DNA of 44,440 nucleotides from Actinomycetota bacterium (GTDB lineage Bacteria; Actinomycetota; Nitriliruptoria; Nitriliruptorales; JAHWKO01), in assembly GCA_019347675.1 (NCBI GenBank), contig JAHWKW010000023.1:1-44440 (forward strand). The letters run 5' to 3'. This document shows, piece by piece, positions 17,470-26,909 of the stretch (its first letter is position 1; the number at the start of each line of letters is the position of its first letter). Under the pieces are notes generated by a model. That model was not told the DNA's origin. It ran no database searches and worked only from the letters and a program-made list of their open reading frames with translations. A program made the translations under genes and the position numbers.

Positions 17470-18032
17470 TGGCGCGGCGACTGTTCGTGGCCCTGACGGT
17501 CCCCCAGGAGGTGGCCGAGCCGCTCGACGGCGCCCTACGACCGCTGCGTGAGGCCCGCGACGACCTGGCCTGGACCCCACCGGCCAATTGGCACGTGACG
17601 CTGGCGTTCCTCGGGCAGGTCGCACGCGATCCCGGCGAGGTCGTCGACGCGCTCCGCCCGGTCGCCGCGGCGGCGCCGTCCGCGATCGGCTTGAAGCTGT
17701 CGCCCGCCGGCCGTTTCGGGCGGCGGGTCCTGTGGGTGGGGATCACCGACCAGCCCGCCGGGGTGGTCGCGGGGCTGGGACACTCGGCTCAGGCGGCACT
17801 CGCCGCGGCCGACCTGCCCGTCGACGACAAGGACGTCCATCCGCACCTCACGCTCGCCCGTGCACGCACACGGCGATCGGCAGGTGGGGTCGACGCCCGG
17901 CTGGTCGCCGCGGTCCCGGAGCTCTCGGCGATGTGGTCGGCGCACGACCTGGCGGTGATGGAGTCGGTGCGTGCCGGTCGCGGCCGGCCCAACCGTTACG
18001 ACAGCCTCGCGCGGGTCGTGCTCGGCGCCTGA
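17469..18032 (+). CDS. thpR: RNA 2',3'-cyclic phosphodiesterase (2H family)
   Basis: A 187-residue 2H phosphoesterase. Both catalytic HxTL motifs are present: H42-VTL and H126-LTL (in HPHLTLARA). The start MARRLFVALTVP is typical of ThpR (formerly LigT), which opens 2',3'-cyclic phosphates on RNA. Its ATG overlaps the cinA stop by one base (TGATG), so it is translationally coupled. The last 37 bases overlap the end of the convergent exonuclease gene. Confidence 0.9.
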   Translation: MARRLFVALTVPQEVAEPLDGALRPLREARDDLAWTPPANWHVTLAFLGQVARDPGEVVDALRPVAAAAPSAIGLKLSPAGRFGRRVLWVGITDQPAGVVAGLGHSAQAALAAADLPVDDKDVHPHLTLARARTRRSAGGVDARLVAAVPELSAMWSAHDLAVMESVRAGRGRPNRYDSLARVVLGA

Positions 18033-18814
18033 GGAGGGCTTGGCGTCTGGCTGGTCGGTGATCCGCTGCGGTCGCGGGCGGCGTCGCCGCCGGAGTCACG
18101 AGTTCCTCGCTCGTCGCCGATCTGCTGCAGAGCGTCGACCGTCTCGATCTCCTCACCGGGTGACGGTGGCTGTGGTCGCGGGACGGGCCGGGGCAGTGGC
18201 CGCCCTGTCGCGCGCAGCTCCGCCACCAGCGCCCACACCGCGTCAAACACCGCCTTGGTCTGCTGGGCGTCGTACAGCGCACCGTGTGCCTGGTCCTTGT
18301 CGTGCGCGACGCCCAGCGCCTCACACGTCCGCGCCAGGCTGCGGGGCGCCTCGGGTCCGGGAGCGATGAGCGGCAGGGCCAGCGTCTCGACGTCCAGCAG
18401 GTGGTGGTCCCAGGTGGCTTCCAGCCCCTGCTCGCGGCAGGCCTTCAGCATCTGACGGGCGTCGAAGTCGGGGACGGCCCCGACGATGACGGCACCACGC
18501 GCGTCCTCGAGGAACTGCGGCAGCCACTGCGAGGTCGGGGTCTTCTCCTGGTGCGCGATCCGTTCGTGGTACGCGGTCAGCTCCAACGCGGCCTCGTCGG
18601 CCCCATCCAGACTGTGCTCGCAGAAGAACCGCCGCTCGACCTCGGTGCCGTCCTCGAAGCGAGCGATCCACGCCACCTCCGTCAACTCGTGGCGGTCCAG
18701 GTCGAGGCCGGTCGCTTCGGTGTCCAGGAACACGAACCGGGTCGGGGTCACCGCGACCGGCCCGGGGGGCTCTGCGCCGGCGTGGTTGGTGAGCGTCGTG
18801 TCCGAGACGGTCAT
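17996..18814 (-). CDS. DEDDh-family 3'-5' exonuclease (DnaQ/RNase T-like)
   Basis: A 272-residue protein with the three exonuclease motifs: FLDTEATGL (D31, E33), VGAVPDFDAR (motif II, about 112-120) and HGALYDAQQT (H177, D182). The catalytic set is thus complete, and the protein probably trims DNA or RNA 3' ends. The final 70 residues are Pro/Ser/Arg-rich and look disordered. The gene is divergent from recA, with their starts about 380 bases apart; no LexA box lies closer to it than the one at 18897. An antisense end overlap of 37 bases with thpR is unusual. Confidence 0.82.
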   Translation of the reverse strand: MTVSDTTLTNHAGAEPPGPVAVTPTRFVFLDTEATGLDLDRHELTEVAWIARFEDGTEVERRFFCEHSLDGADEAALELTAYHERIAHQEKTPTSQWLPQFLEDARGAVIVGAVPDFDARQMLKACREQGLEATWDHHLLDVETLALPLIAPGPEAPRSLARTCEALGVAHDKDQAHGALYDAQQTKAVFDAVWALVAELRATGRPLPRPVPRPQPPSPGEEIETVDALQQIGDERGTRDSGGDAARDRSGSPTSQTPSPPQAPSTTRARLS

Positions 18815-18890
18815 GGCGCAAGGCTCCTGGTGAACGCCACGGCACCGTAGCGCCGCCTCTACGTCGTCGCCCCGTCACGCCCGTGGGTGC

Positions 18891-18918
18891 TTGCAACGAA
18901 CGCATGTTCGTCTAGGGT
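18891..18918 (+). promoter_or_regulatory. recA promoter with LexA box in its spacer
   Basis: TTGCAA (18891-18896) and TAGGGT (18913-18918) are 16 bases apart and fit an actinobacterial promoter. CGAACGCATGTTCG (18897-18910) exactly fills the spacer and matches GAAC-N4-GTTC. LexA binding there would exclude RNA polymerase. Transcription would start near 18925, giving a leader of about 270 bases. Confidence 0.75.
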
Positions 18919-18967
18919 GCGCCGCACCTTGTCGCTGTGGACGGCGAGCATATGACCAGCAGGCGAC

Positions 18968-19080
18968 GGCTCACTCGACGGCTCACGTCGACGGCTCACG
19001 TCGACGGCTCACGTCGACGGCTCACTCGACGGCTCACCTCGACGGCGCACGTCGACGGCTCACGTCGACGGCTCAAGTCC
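18968..19080 (+). repeat. Degenerate 12-13 bp tandem repeat array in the recA leader
   Basis: Nine consecutive units of GGCTCACGTCGAC or close variants. Units 2-4 and 8 are identical 13-mers. Units 1 and 5 are 12-mers lacking one base (GGCTCACTCGAC). Units 6 and 7 have one change each. The last is truncated (GGCTCAAGTCC). The array lies between the recA promoter and its start codon, so it should be transcribed. Each full unit holds a GTCGAC palindrome. A frame from an ATG at 18952 translates the array as an Arg-rich peptide and runs over the recA start in another frame; it has no clear ribosome binding site. Confidence 0.9.
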
Positions 19081-19192
19081 ACAGCCAGACAGCGACGGAT
19101 GCGTGGGGATGTCGCAGCCGGCGCGTACCGTCCGCACATCACCGCTGCGTTGAAGGACAGGCGGCCTGGAGCCGACCGGAACGGAGGCACCC

Positions 19193-21307
<2,115 letters not shown>

Positions 21308-21332
21308 CGCCGACCACCGACAGGCAGGCACG

Positions 21333-21977
21333 ATGAGCGCCTCCGACGAGCAGCCGTTCCCCGACGCCGAGCAGTGGCTCACGGCCCGTGGGGTGAGACG
21401 GGAACCGATCGGCGTGGGGCTCCCCGGCCCCGACGCGGACAGGGCCGACCCGGCGCGTGAGCAGCGGCCGTCGGGTGCATCACGCGGAGGACTCGAGCTC
21501 GAGGTGGCTCGAGCCGTCGCGTACGCCCGACGGGCGACCGCGCAGGCGCCCAAGTCGGAGGCGCGGCTGCAGCAGGCGTTGCGGCGGCGCGGCTACGCTC
21601 CAGCCGCCATCGAGGTCGCGCTGCAACGCTGCCGGGAACGCGGCATCGTCGACGACCGTGCGTTCGCCGAGGGCCTGGTCGGTGAGGGTCGGCGCAGAGG
21701 TCATGCGCCGCGACGGATCCGCGTCACGCTCGAACGGCGAGGCATCGCCGAAGAGGCGATCCAGATCGCGCTCGCCGCGATCGGCGACACCGACCCCGAA
21801 GCCGCCGCGTACGCGGTCGCTCACAAGCGGGCCGCGGAGCTACAGGGCGTGGACACCGAGGTCGCGTACCGGCGGTTGTTGGGCTACCTCGCGCGCCGCG
21901 GCTACCACGAGGCGCTGGCCCGGAAGGTCGCGCGGCAGGCGCTGTTCAACGACCGCGAGCGCACGACCCAACGCTGA
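21333..21977 (+). CDS. recX: Regulatory protein RecX
   Basis: A 214-residue protein with a non-conserved N-terminal 60 residues and three-helix RecX repeats after that (ARAVAYARRATAQAPKSEARLQQALRRRGYAPAAIEVAL; RGIVDDRAFAEGLV; RRIRVTLERRGIAEEAI). RecX binds in the RecA filament groove and limits its activity. It lies 25 bases after recA in the same orientation, so SOS-coupled expression is expected. The ATG at 21333 follows GGCAGGCACG, a weak ribosome binding site. Confidence 0.9.
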   Translation: MSASDEQPFPDAEQWLTARGVRREPIGVGLPGPDADRADPAREQRPSGASRGGLELEVARAVAYARRATAQAPKSEARLQQALRRRGYAPAAIEVALQRCRERGIVDDRAFAEGLVGEGRRRGHAPRRIRVTLERRGIAEEAIQIALAAIGDTDPEAAAYAVAHKRAAELQGVDTEVAYRRLLGYLARRGYHEALARKVARQALFNDRERTTQR

Positions 21978-21984
21978 CCCGCAC

Positions 21985-23481
21985 TCATTGGCCGAGCCTG
22001 TTGCGGGCGTGGTCGGCAGGCTCGTCATCCAGCCACGCGCGTTCCTCGAGCGCGTCGATGAACGTCCGGTAGGCGCCGACGAAGCGCTCGGTCGCCTCGG
22101 GGCGGGGCTCGAACACCGCCCGGATGCGCACCATGTCACCAGCGGTGTCCTGGATCGAGCCGCCGTCGGCAGCCGCCAGCAGCGCCATCCCCAACGCCGC
22201 CTCGGTGTGTTCGGGAACCTGCACCGTCCGTCGTAGGACGTCCGCGCGGAGCTGGGACCAGTAGTCGCTCCCTGCTGCGCCCCCGACGAACCGCACCGCA
22301 CCCCCGGTGGGCGCGCCGAGTCGGTCGACCTCGTCGAAGCACAGCCGCTCCACGAACGCAACCCCTTGCAGGAGAGCCGCGTAGAGGTCGACCTCGTCCA
22401 CCGGCTCACCGAGCACGAGGCTCTCCGCATCGGGTGCCTCGAACGGGAACCGCTCACCTTCCGATACCAGCGGGTAGGCGACGACCGTGGCGGGCTCCCG
22501 CTCGGAGGCGCGGGCGTCGAGCGCCGCCAGATCGCGCTCCCCGAACCTCTCGGTCAGAACCCCTGCACCGGCGTTCGACGCCCCCCCGGGCAACCAGCGT
22601 CCGTCCAGCGACCGGTGGCAGTACAGCCCCCCGGTCGGAGATCTCAGCAGCTCCTCCGAGACGCCCTTGAGCACCAGCGTGGTGCCCAGCGCAGACGTCC
22701 AGTCGCCGACGGACAGCGCCCCGCCGGCGAGTTGCGCGGCGCACCCGTCGGTCATGCCGGCGACCACGGGGATGCCCTGCGGCATGCCGGTCTGTGACGC
22801 AGCGTCCGCGCCGACGGCACCCAGTCGGGATCCGGGAGGGACGACGTCCGGCATGACCTCGTGGGGGATCCCGAGCCGGTCGAGCACGTCCCACGGCCAT
22901 TCGTCAGCCAGCAGGTCGTATCCGCTCTTGAGCGCATGGCTCGTGTCGGTCGCGACCGGATGGCCGATCAGCCGCCCGGTGATCACGTCAGCCTGATGGC
23001 CCAGGCGGACCTCAGATGGCCGTTCGGCGTGCTCGCGGAGCAGCCACACCAGCTTCGGTAGCCCCCAGGTCGACTGCATCGGGTAACCCAGCGACGCCCA
23101 CACCGGCGCGCCGGCCTCGCGCACCCGTTCGGCGTCGTCGCCGGCGCGGGCGTCGTCGTACATGACGCTCGCGGTGATCGGCCGCCCGGTGCGGTCGGTG
23201 AGCAGGATCGACCCGGACGTCGCGCACACCGCGATGGCCTGGATGCGCTCGGGGTGGATGCCCCGCAACGCGGCGCGGGACGCCGAGACGACAGCCTGCC
23301 ACCACCCGTCAGGGTCCTGTTCGTGGCGTCGGCCGTCGCGGCGACTGGTCAATCCAGCGGCGCCATCGCCGACAACCTCTCCGGCCAAGGTCACCGCCAG
23401 CACCTGCGCGCTCTGCGTCCCCACGTCGCAGCCCACCCACAGCTGGTCGTCCGTGGGACGCAGAGCTGGTCGATCGCTCAC
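21985..23481 (-). CDS. FGGY-family carbohydrate kinase (ribulokinase or xylulokinase-like)
   Basis: A 498-residue two-domain sugar kinase. The start LWVGCDVGTQSAQVLAV carries the phosphate-binding loop. EQDPDGWW, GMTDGCAAQLAGGA, SALGTTLVLKG and GGASNAGAGVL (ADP-binding) are visible. The segment GLYCHRSLDGRWLPGGASNAGAGVL recalls the D-ribulokinase/XK1 group rather than classical XylB, but substrate cannot be fixed from this. The GTG start is 43 bases after the SirB1-like gene on the same strand, so they are probably cotranscribed. The end lies 7 bases from the convergent recX stop. Confidence 0.85.
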   Translation of the reverse strand: MSDRPALRPTDDQLWVGCDVGTQSAQVLAVTLAGEVVGDGAAGLTSRRDGRRHEQDPDGWWQAVVSASRAALRGIHPERIQAIAVCATSGSILLTDRTGRPITASVMYDDARAGDDAERVREAGAPVWASLGYPMQSTWGLPKLVWLLREHAERPSEVRLGHQADVITGRLIGHPVATDTSHALKSGYDLLADEWPWDVLDRLGIPHEVMPDVVPPGSRLGAVGADAASQTGMPQGIPVVAGMTDGCAAQLAGGALSVGDWTSALGTTLVLKGVSEELLRSPTGGLYCHRSLDGRWLPGGASNAGAGVLTERFGERDLAALDARASEREPATVVAYPLVSEGERFPFEAPDAESLVLGEPVDEVDLYAALLQGVAFVERLCFDEVDRLGAPTGGAVRFVGGAAGSDYWSQLRADVLRRTVQVPEHTEAALGMALLAAADGGSIQDTAGDMVRIRAVFEPRPEATERFVGAYRTFIDALEERAWLDDEPADHARNRLGQ

Positions 23482-23524
23482 TGCGGGTCACGCACCTGCA
23501 CGTCCACGCTCCGAGCCCGGCGTG

Positions 23525-24424
23525 TCAGTTCATCTTCGCGCGTGCTGCGCGGGCGACCGCGGCCATCGTGGCCAGCTCCGGGCCTCCGGCCTCTGCGGCG
23601 GTGTCCACGTCGCCGGCCACCTCGGTGAGGTAACCCTCGAGGCTCTCGGCCGACTGGCGGTACCGGCCGAGCTGCGCGAGCAGCTGTCCGGTGACCAGCA
23701 CGTCGTCAGGGCCGCTACCGGGCAGCCGTCTTCTGAGCTCGACCGTCCAAAGGGCACCCCGGGCGTCGCCGTGGTGCAGATACGCGTGTGTCAGCTCGTT
23801 GAGGAGGCGCCGGATCACGCTCGTCGCCGGCGCCGGTCGCAGCATCGCCCGGGCGAACTCGACGTGCCCGTCGGTGGCTGCCTCGACCCGTTCGGCGATC
23901 ATCTCGTCGTCGAGGATGACGCCGTCTTCGAACGGGTCGACCACCGCTGGCCGGGTGGCGCGACCTTGGGGTGCGCCGCCGCCAACCCCGACGAGGAGGG
24001 GCCCCGGGGTGTCCACCGGGAAGACCCGCAGCCCCACACGTCGCCCGACCGCGATGTAGACGGTCCCCAGGGCCGTTCGTGTCCCTCGCCGGCGTTCGAG
24101 CACGGACGTCAGGAGCGCGTTGCGGGCGTCGTGAGCGGCGGCGGGATCGCCCGTGAACCCCACGTCGGCGGTGAGGTAGCCCGACAACGCCTGCGCGTCG
24201 GCGGTCGCCGCCTCGATGGTCGCCCCCCAGCCGAGCGGTTCGTAGCGGCTGTGCGGCAGCAACCCGGCGGCGAGGTCGTCAGCCAGCGCGTCGATGCGGG
24301 CCAGCGCCGCCTCGACGTCGAGGTCGGGTTGCGCTTCGACGCAGCACAGCAACGCCGCCTCGGCCAGATCGCAAGCTGGGTCGCGGACGATCGTGGCCAG
24401 CCGGTCCCGGGAGGCCTCAGACAT
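23525..24424 (-). CDS. SirB1-family transglutaminase-like/TPR protein
   Basis: A 299-residue cytoplasmic protein. The N-terminal part follows the SirB1 pattern (DLAEAALLCCVEAQPDLDVEAALARIDALADDL, about residues 18-52; NALLTSVLERRRGTRTALGTVYIAVGRRVGLRVFPVDTPG, about 105-145). A C-terminal helical repeat part resembles TPRs (RLLNELTHAYLHHGDARGALWTVELRRRLPG...LLAQLGRYRQSAESLEGYLTE). In the family, homologues carry a Cys-His-Asp transglutaminase core, but here the usual cysteine is not obvious, so it may be a pseudoenzyme. The role is unknown; the name comes from its place near prs/prmC in enterobacteria, not from a proven activity. Confidence 0.75.
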   Translation of the reverse strand: MSEASRDRLATIVRDPACDLAEAALLCCVEAQPDLDVEAALARIDALADDLAAGLLPHSRYEPLGWGATIEAATADAQALSGYLTADVGFTGDPAAAHDARNALLTSVLERRRGTRTALGTVYIAVGRRVGLRVFPVDTPGPLLVGVGGGAPQGRATRPAVVDPFEDGVILDDEMIAERVEAATDGHVEFARAMLRPAPATSVIRRLLNELTHAYLHHGDARGALWTVELRRRLPGSGPDDVLVTGQLLAQLGRYRQSAESLEGYLTEVAGDVDTAAEAGGPELATMAAVARAARAKMN

Positions 24425-24445
24425 GGCCTCACGGTACCCGCAGCG

Positions 24446-24482
24446 GCCTGTACCCCCACCGTCTCGCCGTGGGGGTACAGGC
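24446..24482 (-). terminator. Hairpin terminator after the DUF4399 lipoprotein gene
   Basis: Bases 24446-24459 and 24469-24482 are exact reverse complements, giving a 14-bp stem (core CTGTACCCCCAC / GTGGGGGTACAG) with a 9-base loop. It lies 11 bases after the lipoprotein stop and 22 bases before the SirB1-like start. It may only partly separate the two genes. Confidence 0.8.
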
Positions 24483-24492
24483 GGTGGGACCG

Positions 24493-24957
24493 CTACTGGA
24501 CGGTGATGGTGATCTCGTCCGTGGCGTCGAACGCGATGTGCTCGTTGGTGCTCGCCTGGAGGCACAGGGTGTGTTCCCCAGGCTCGAGCTCGATCTCCGT
24601 TGTGCTCGCGCCGTCACCGAAGTGCAGGTGCTGCTCGTCTTCGGGGATCTCCTGCCCTGGGGTGACGCAGCCCACGTCCACCATGATGTGGAAGTGTCCC
24701 GTGTCTTCCCGCGCTTCGGCGACCGGCCCGATCAGGATCCCCGTCGACTGCATCTGCACCCGCACCGGGCTCGTCACCGTGGCGCCGTCCACGGGGTCGG
24801 CGAACGAGACACTGACCTCGTCAGTCGCCTCCGTCGCGGCGGTCGGCACGGGGCCCGGCGTCTGCTCAAGCCCCGGCTCGTCCTCACCCCCGCACGCACT
24901 GACCACCAGCACCGCCCCCGCGAGGACGACCGGACGCCACCACCTGCGCTGCTTCAT
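24493..24957 (-). CDS. Lipoprotein with DUF4399-like domain
   Basis: A 154-residue exported lipoprotein. The basic start (MKQRRWWRP) is followed by a hydrophobic stretch and the lipobox VSACGG, with lipidation expected at C22. After a Glu/Pro/Thr linker comes an all-beta domain with SVSFADPVDGATVTSPVRVQM and a histidine-rich core (GHFHIMVDVGCV; EDEQHLHFGDGAST; GEHTLCLQA). This HFHIMVD / HLHFGDG pattern matches DUF4399. The clustered histidines could bind a metal, which is inference. The function of the family is unknown. A strong terminator follows. Confidence 0.8.
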   Translation of the reverse strand: MKQRRWWRPVVLAGAVLVVSACGGEDEPGLEQTPGPVPTAATEATDEVSVSFADPVDGATVTSPVRVQMQSTGILIGPVAEAREDTGHFHIMVDVGCVTPGQEIPEDEQHLHFGDGASTTEIELEPGEHTLCLQASTNEHIAFDATDEITITVQ

Positions 24958-25021
24958 CTCAACCTCCGTCTGTCGACCGACCGTCTTTCGAGGGACCGGG
25001 GAGGATAGTCGCTTCAGAACC

Positions 25022-25045
25022 GCACCGGGGGGATGCACCCCGTGC
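25022..25045 (-). terminator. Short hairpin terminator after the IMPase-lipoprotein pair
   Basis: GCAC-c-GGGG (25022-25030) pairs with CCCC-GTGC (25038-25045), eight base pairs with one bulge and a 7-base loop. It lies directly after the stop codon of the lipoprotein gene on the minus strand. No U-tract. Confidence 0.5.
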
Positions 25046-25046
25046 G

Positions 25047-25406
25047 TCAATCCTCCCCGTGGATCCGCGTCGCGTCGAAGACCGGACCGACCATGCACAC
25101 CGTCACGACGTCGGGGCGGAGCGCGCCGTCGACCATCACGAGGTCGCCGGCTTCCGCGACGACCTGCCCGTCGGGGCCGACCAGACGCACCGGCTCGAAC
25201 TCGACCCGGTAGCCCTGCGGCCACGACGGCTGCACGCGGTCGGCCTCCACCGTGGACCGCCCCACATCGACATCCAGCCACGCGCACCCGCCTTCCAGCT
25301 GGGCGTCGCCGCCCAGCGTGCCGACCAGGTCGGCGGTCGGCTCGGCTGCGCCGCCACACGCCGCGACCCAGAGCGCCAGGAGCACGATCAGAGAGACGGT
25401 TCGCAT
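25047..25406 (-). CDS. Small lipoprotein of unknown function
   Basis: A 119-residue protein with a signal peptide and lipobox (LALWVAACGGA; lipidated C17). The mature part is about 100 residues and beta-rich (CAWLDVDVGRSTVEA; GYRVEFEPVRLVGPDGQVVAEAGDLVMVDG; VVTVCMVGPVFDATRI) and holds two cysteines that could pair. The layout resembles small extracytoplasmic OB-fold-like lipoproteins, but I cannot name a family. It starts one base after the inositol phosphatase stop, so it is translationally coupled to that gene. Confidence 0.65.
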   Translation of the reverse strand: MRTVSLIVLLALWVAACGGAAEPTADLVGTLGGDAQLEGGCAWLDVDVGRSTVEADRVQPSWPQGYRVEFEPVRLVGPDGQVVAEAGDLVMVDGALRPDVVTVCMVGPVFDATRIHGED

Positions 25407-25407
25407 A

Positions 25408-26322
25408 TCACCTCGGGTGGGGCGGCGCGCCGCGACGTGTGGGCGGAAGCGACAGGCGCCGCACGCCGTCGCGGACGCGGCGCGCGGTGCGCTCGCTGGC
25501 CGCCGCGACGAACCGGTGGCGATGTGACGCATAGTCGGTCCCGGCGGTGAGCGGGAAGGTCGGTCCGCCGTCGATATCCACCAGGGCCCCACCCGCCTCC
25601 TCGACCAGCAGCAAGCCGGCAGCCACGTCCCACGCACGGCCTGCAGCCACCACCGCCGCCGCCATCGAGCCGTCCGCCACCGACGCCAGGTGCAACGCTT
25701 CCGACCCCAGGGCCCGGTTCTTCAGCGGCGTGTCGACGGCGAAGTCGCGGCCCACGCCCGACGACGCGGCAACCAGCGCGTTGCTGGCCCGGGCAGGGTC
25801 GGACCAGTCCGCATCTCTGACCGCCAGCCGCGTCGCACCGCTCCAGGCGCCCTCGCCCCGCACCGCGTGGTAGCGACGGTCCAGAGGCGGTGCGTCCACC
25901 ACCGCCAGGACCAGTACACCCTGGAAGGCGAGCGCGAGCGAGACACACCACACCGGCGTGCCGTGCGCGAAGTTCGTGGTGCCGTCGACCGGGTCCACCA
26001 CCCAGGACCACGGAGCGCCGCTGTACACGGTCGAGCGCTCCTCGGAGATGATCTCGTGCCCGGGCAAGTGCTCGGTGACGACCTGGGTGATGCGGTCGTC
26101 GGCGAACCGGTCCGAGGCGGTGATCAGCGACCCATCGTCCTTCACGGTCGCACCGGCCGCGCAGAAGCCTTCTACCAGGACCGGACGCAGCTCGTCGCAG
26201 ATCCGGTGCGCGAGGCGCAGCGCCCGGTGCACCTCCGCTCGTTCGCCTGGGTCGAGGCGGTCCCTGCCCGCCGCGACGGGGTCCTCGCCCCCATCGTCGC
26301 CCGTGTCGAACGTGCCGGCCAT
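25408..26322 (-). CDS. Inositol monophosphatase family phosphatase
   Basis: A 304-residue Mg-dependent phosphatase of the IMPase/FBPase/CysQ superfamily. Metal ligands are visible: E94-E95 (ISEERS), DPVDGTTNF (D110, D113) and a C-terminal AWDVAAG. Such enzymes act on inositol-1-phosphate, histidinol phosphate (HisN) or PAP. The long N-terminus (about 35 residues before the first helix) and a basic C-terminal tail are not conserved features. M. tuberculosis suhB (Rv2701c) lies in the broader neighbourhood, so myo-inositol or phosphatidylinositol metabolism is plausible. The ATG at 26322 is preceded by GGAAGGACAACCGC. Confidence 0.88.
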   Translation of the reverse strand: MAGTFDTGDDGGEDPVAAGRDRLDPGERAEVHRALRLAHRICDELRPVLVEGFCAAGATVKDDGSLITASDRFADDRITQVVTEHLPGHEIISEERSTVYSGAPWSWVVDPVDGTTNFAHGTPVWCVSLALAFQGVLVLAVVDAPPLDRRYHAVRGEGAWSGATRLAVRDADWSDPARASNALVAASSGVGRDFAVDTPLKNRALGSEALHLASVADGSMAAAVVAAGRAWDVAAGLLLVEEAGGALVDIDGGPTFPLTAGTDYASHRHRFVAAASERTARRVRDGVRRLSLPPTRRGAPPHPR

Positions 26323-26477
26323 GGCGGTTGTCGTCCTTCCGGCTCGCGTGACCGTGGGGGTGCCAGTGGACCGTAGTCTTGCTCGCCCACCTCGACCTGC
26401 GTACCGGCGACCTCGCCGACCGGGCCGGATGCCCACGTGACGTAGCCTTGGCACGCAGACCAACGGAAGCGTGACCC

Positions 26478-26774
26478 GTGAGCACCCTCCAGGCGTGGCT
26501 GATCGTCGGGGTCCCCGGGCTCGTCATCGTCGCTGGTCTCTTCGCCGGGCACTCTCCGGTCCGCGCCGCGTTCGGCTACCTCGTCCTCGCCGTCCTCTTC
26601 GTGTTCCTCCTGCTCGTCCCGCGCAGCCCGATGTCAGCCGCCTTCGTCGGCATGATCGGTTTCCTGCTCGTGGCGGCAGGCCGGGGAGAGACCGCGGTCG
26701 AGACCCAGGCCGCGGCGCAGGACGTCCCGATGCGGGTCGACGACCCCGACGTCGACCAACCTGAGCGGGTCTGA
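26478..26774 (+). CDS. Small membrane protein, two transmembrane segments
   Basis: A 98-residue protein from a GTG. Hydrophobic helices lie at about residues 6-24 (AWLIVGVPGLVIVAGLFAG) and 30-65 (AAFGYLVLAVLFVFLLLVP, then SAAFVGMIGFLLVAAG, perhaps a third). The remaining 30 residues are acidic and hydrophilic. Similar small membrane proteins occur next to miaB in actinobacteria, but I cannot name the family. miaB follows after about 135 bases, with its own TACCCT -10-like sequence at 26859-26864. Confidence 0.6.
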   Translation: MSTLQAWLIVGVPGLVIVAGLFAGHSPVRAAFGYLVLAVLFVFLLLVPRSPMSAAFVGMIGFLLVAAGRGETAVETQAAAQDVPMRVDDPDVDQPERV

Positions 26775-26909
26775 CGCCCCTCGCAGACCATGCCGCACGG
26801 GCAACGCCGTCGCGAACGAGTCGCCGTGCTGCGCCCCGGCCGTGTGGACCTCCGCTGGTACCCTCGGCCGCGTTCGCGGACGTTGCAAGGCATCCATGGC
26901 AAGGCCTCC

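Noticed and set aside
18960-19085. CRISPR array
   Set aside because: Units are directly joined with no unique spacers and are far too short for CRISPR repeats.
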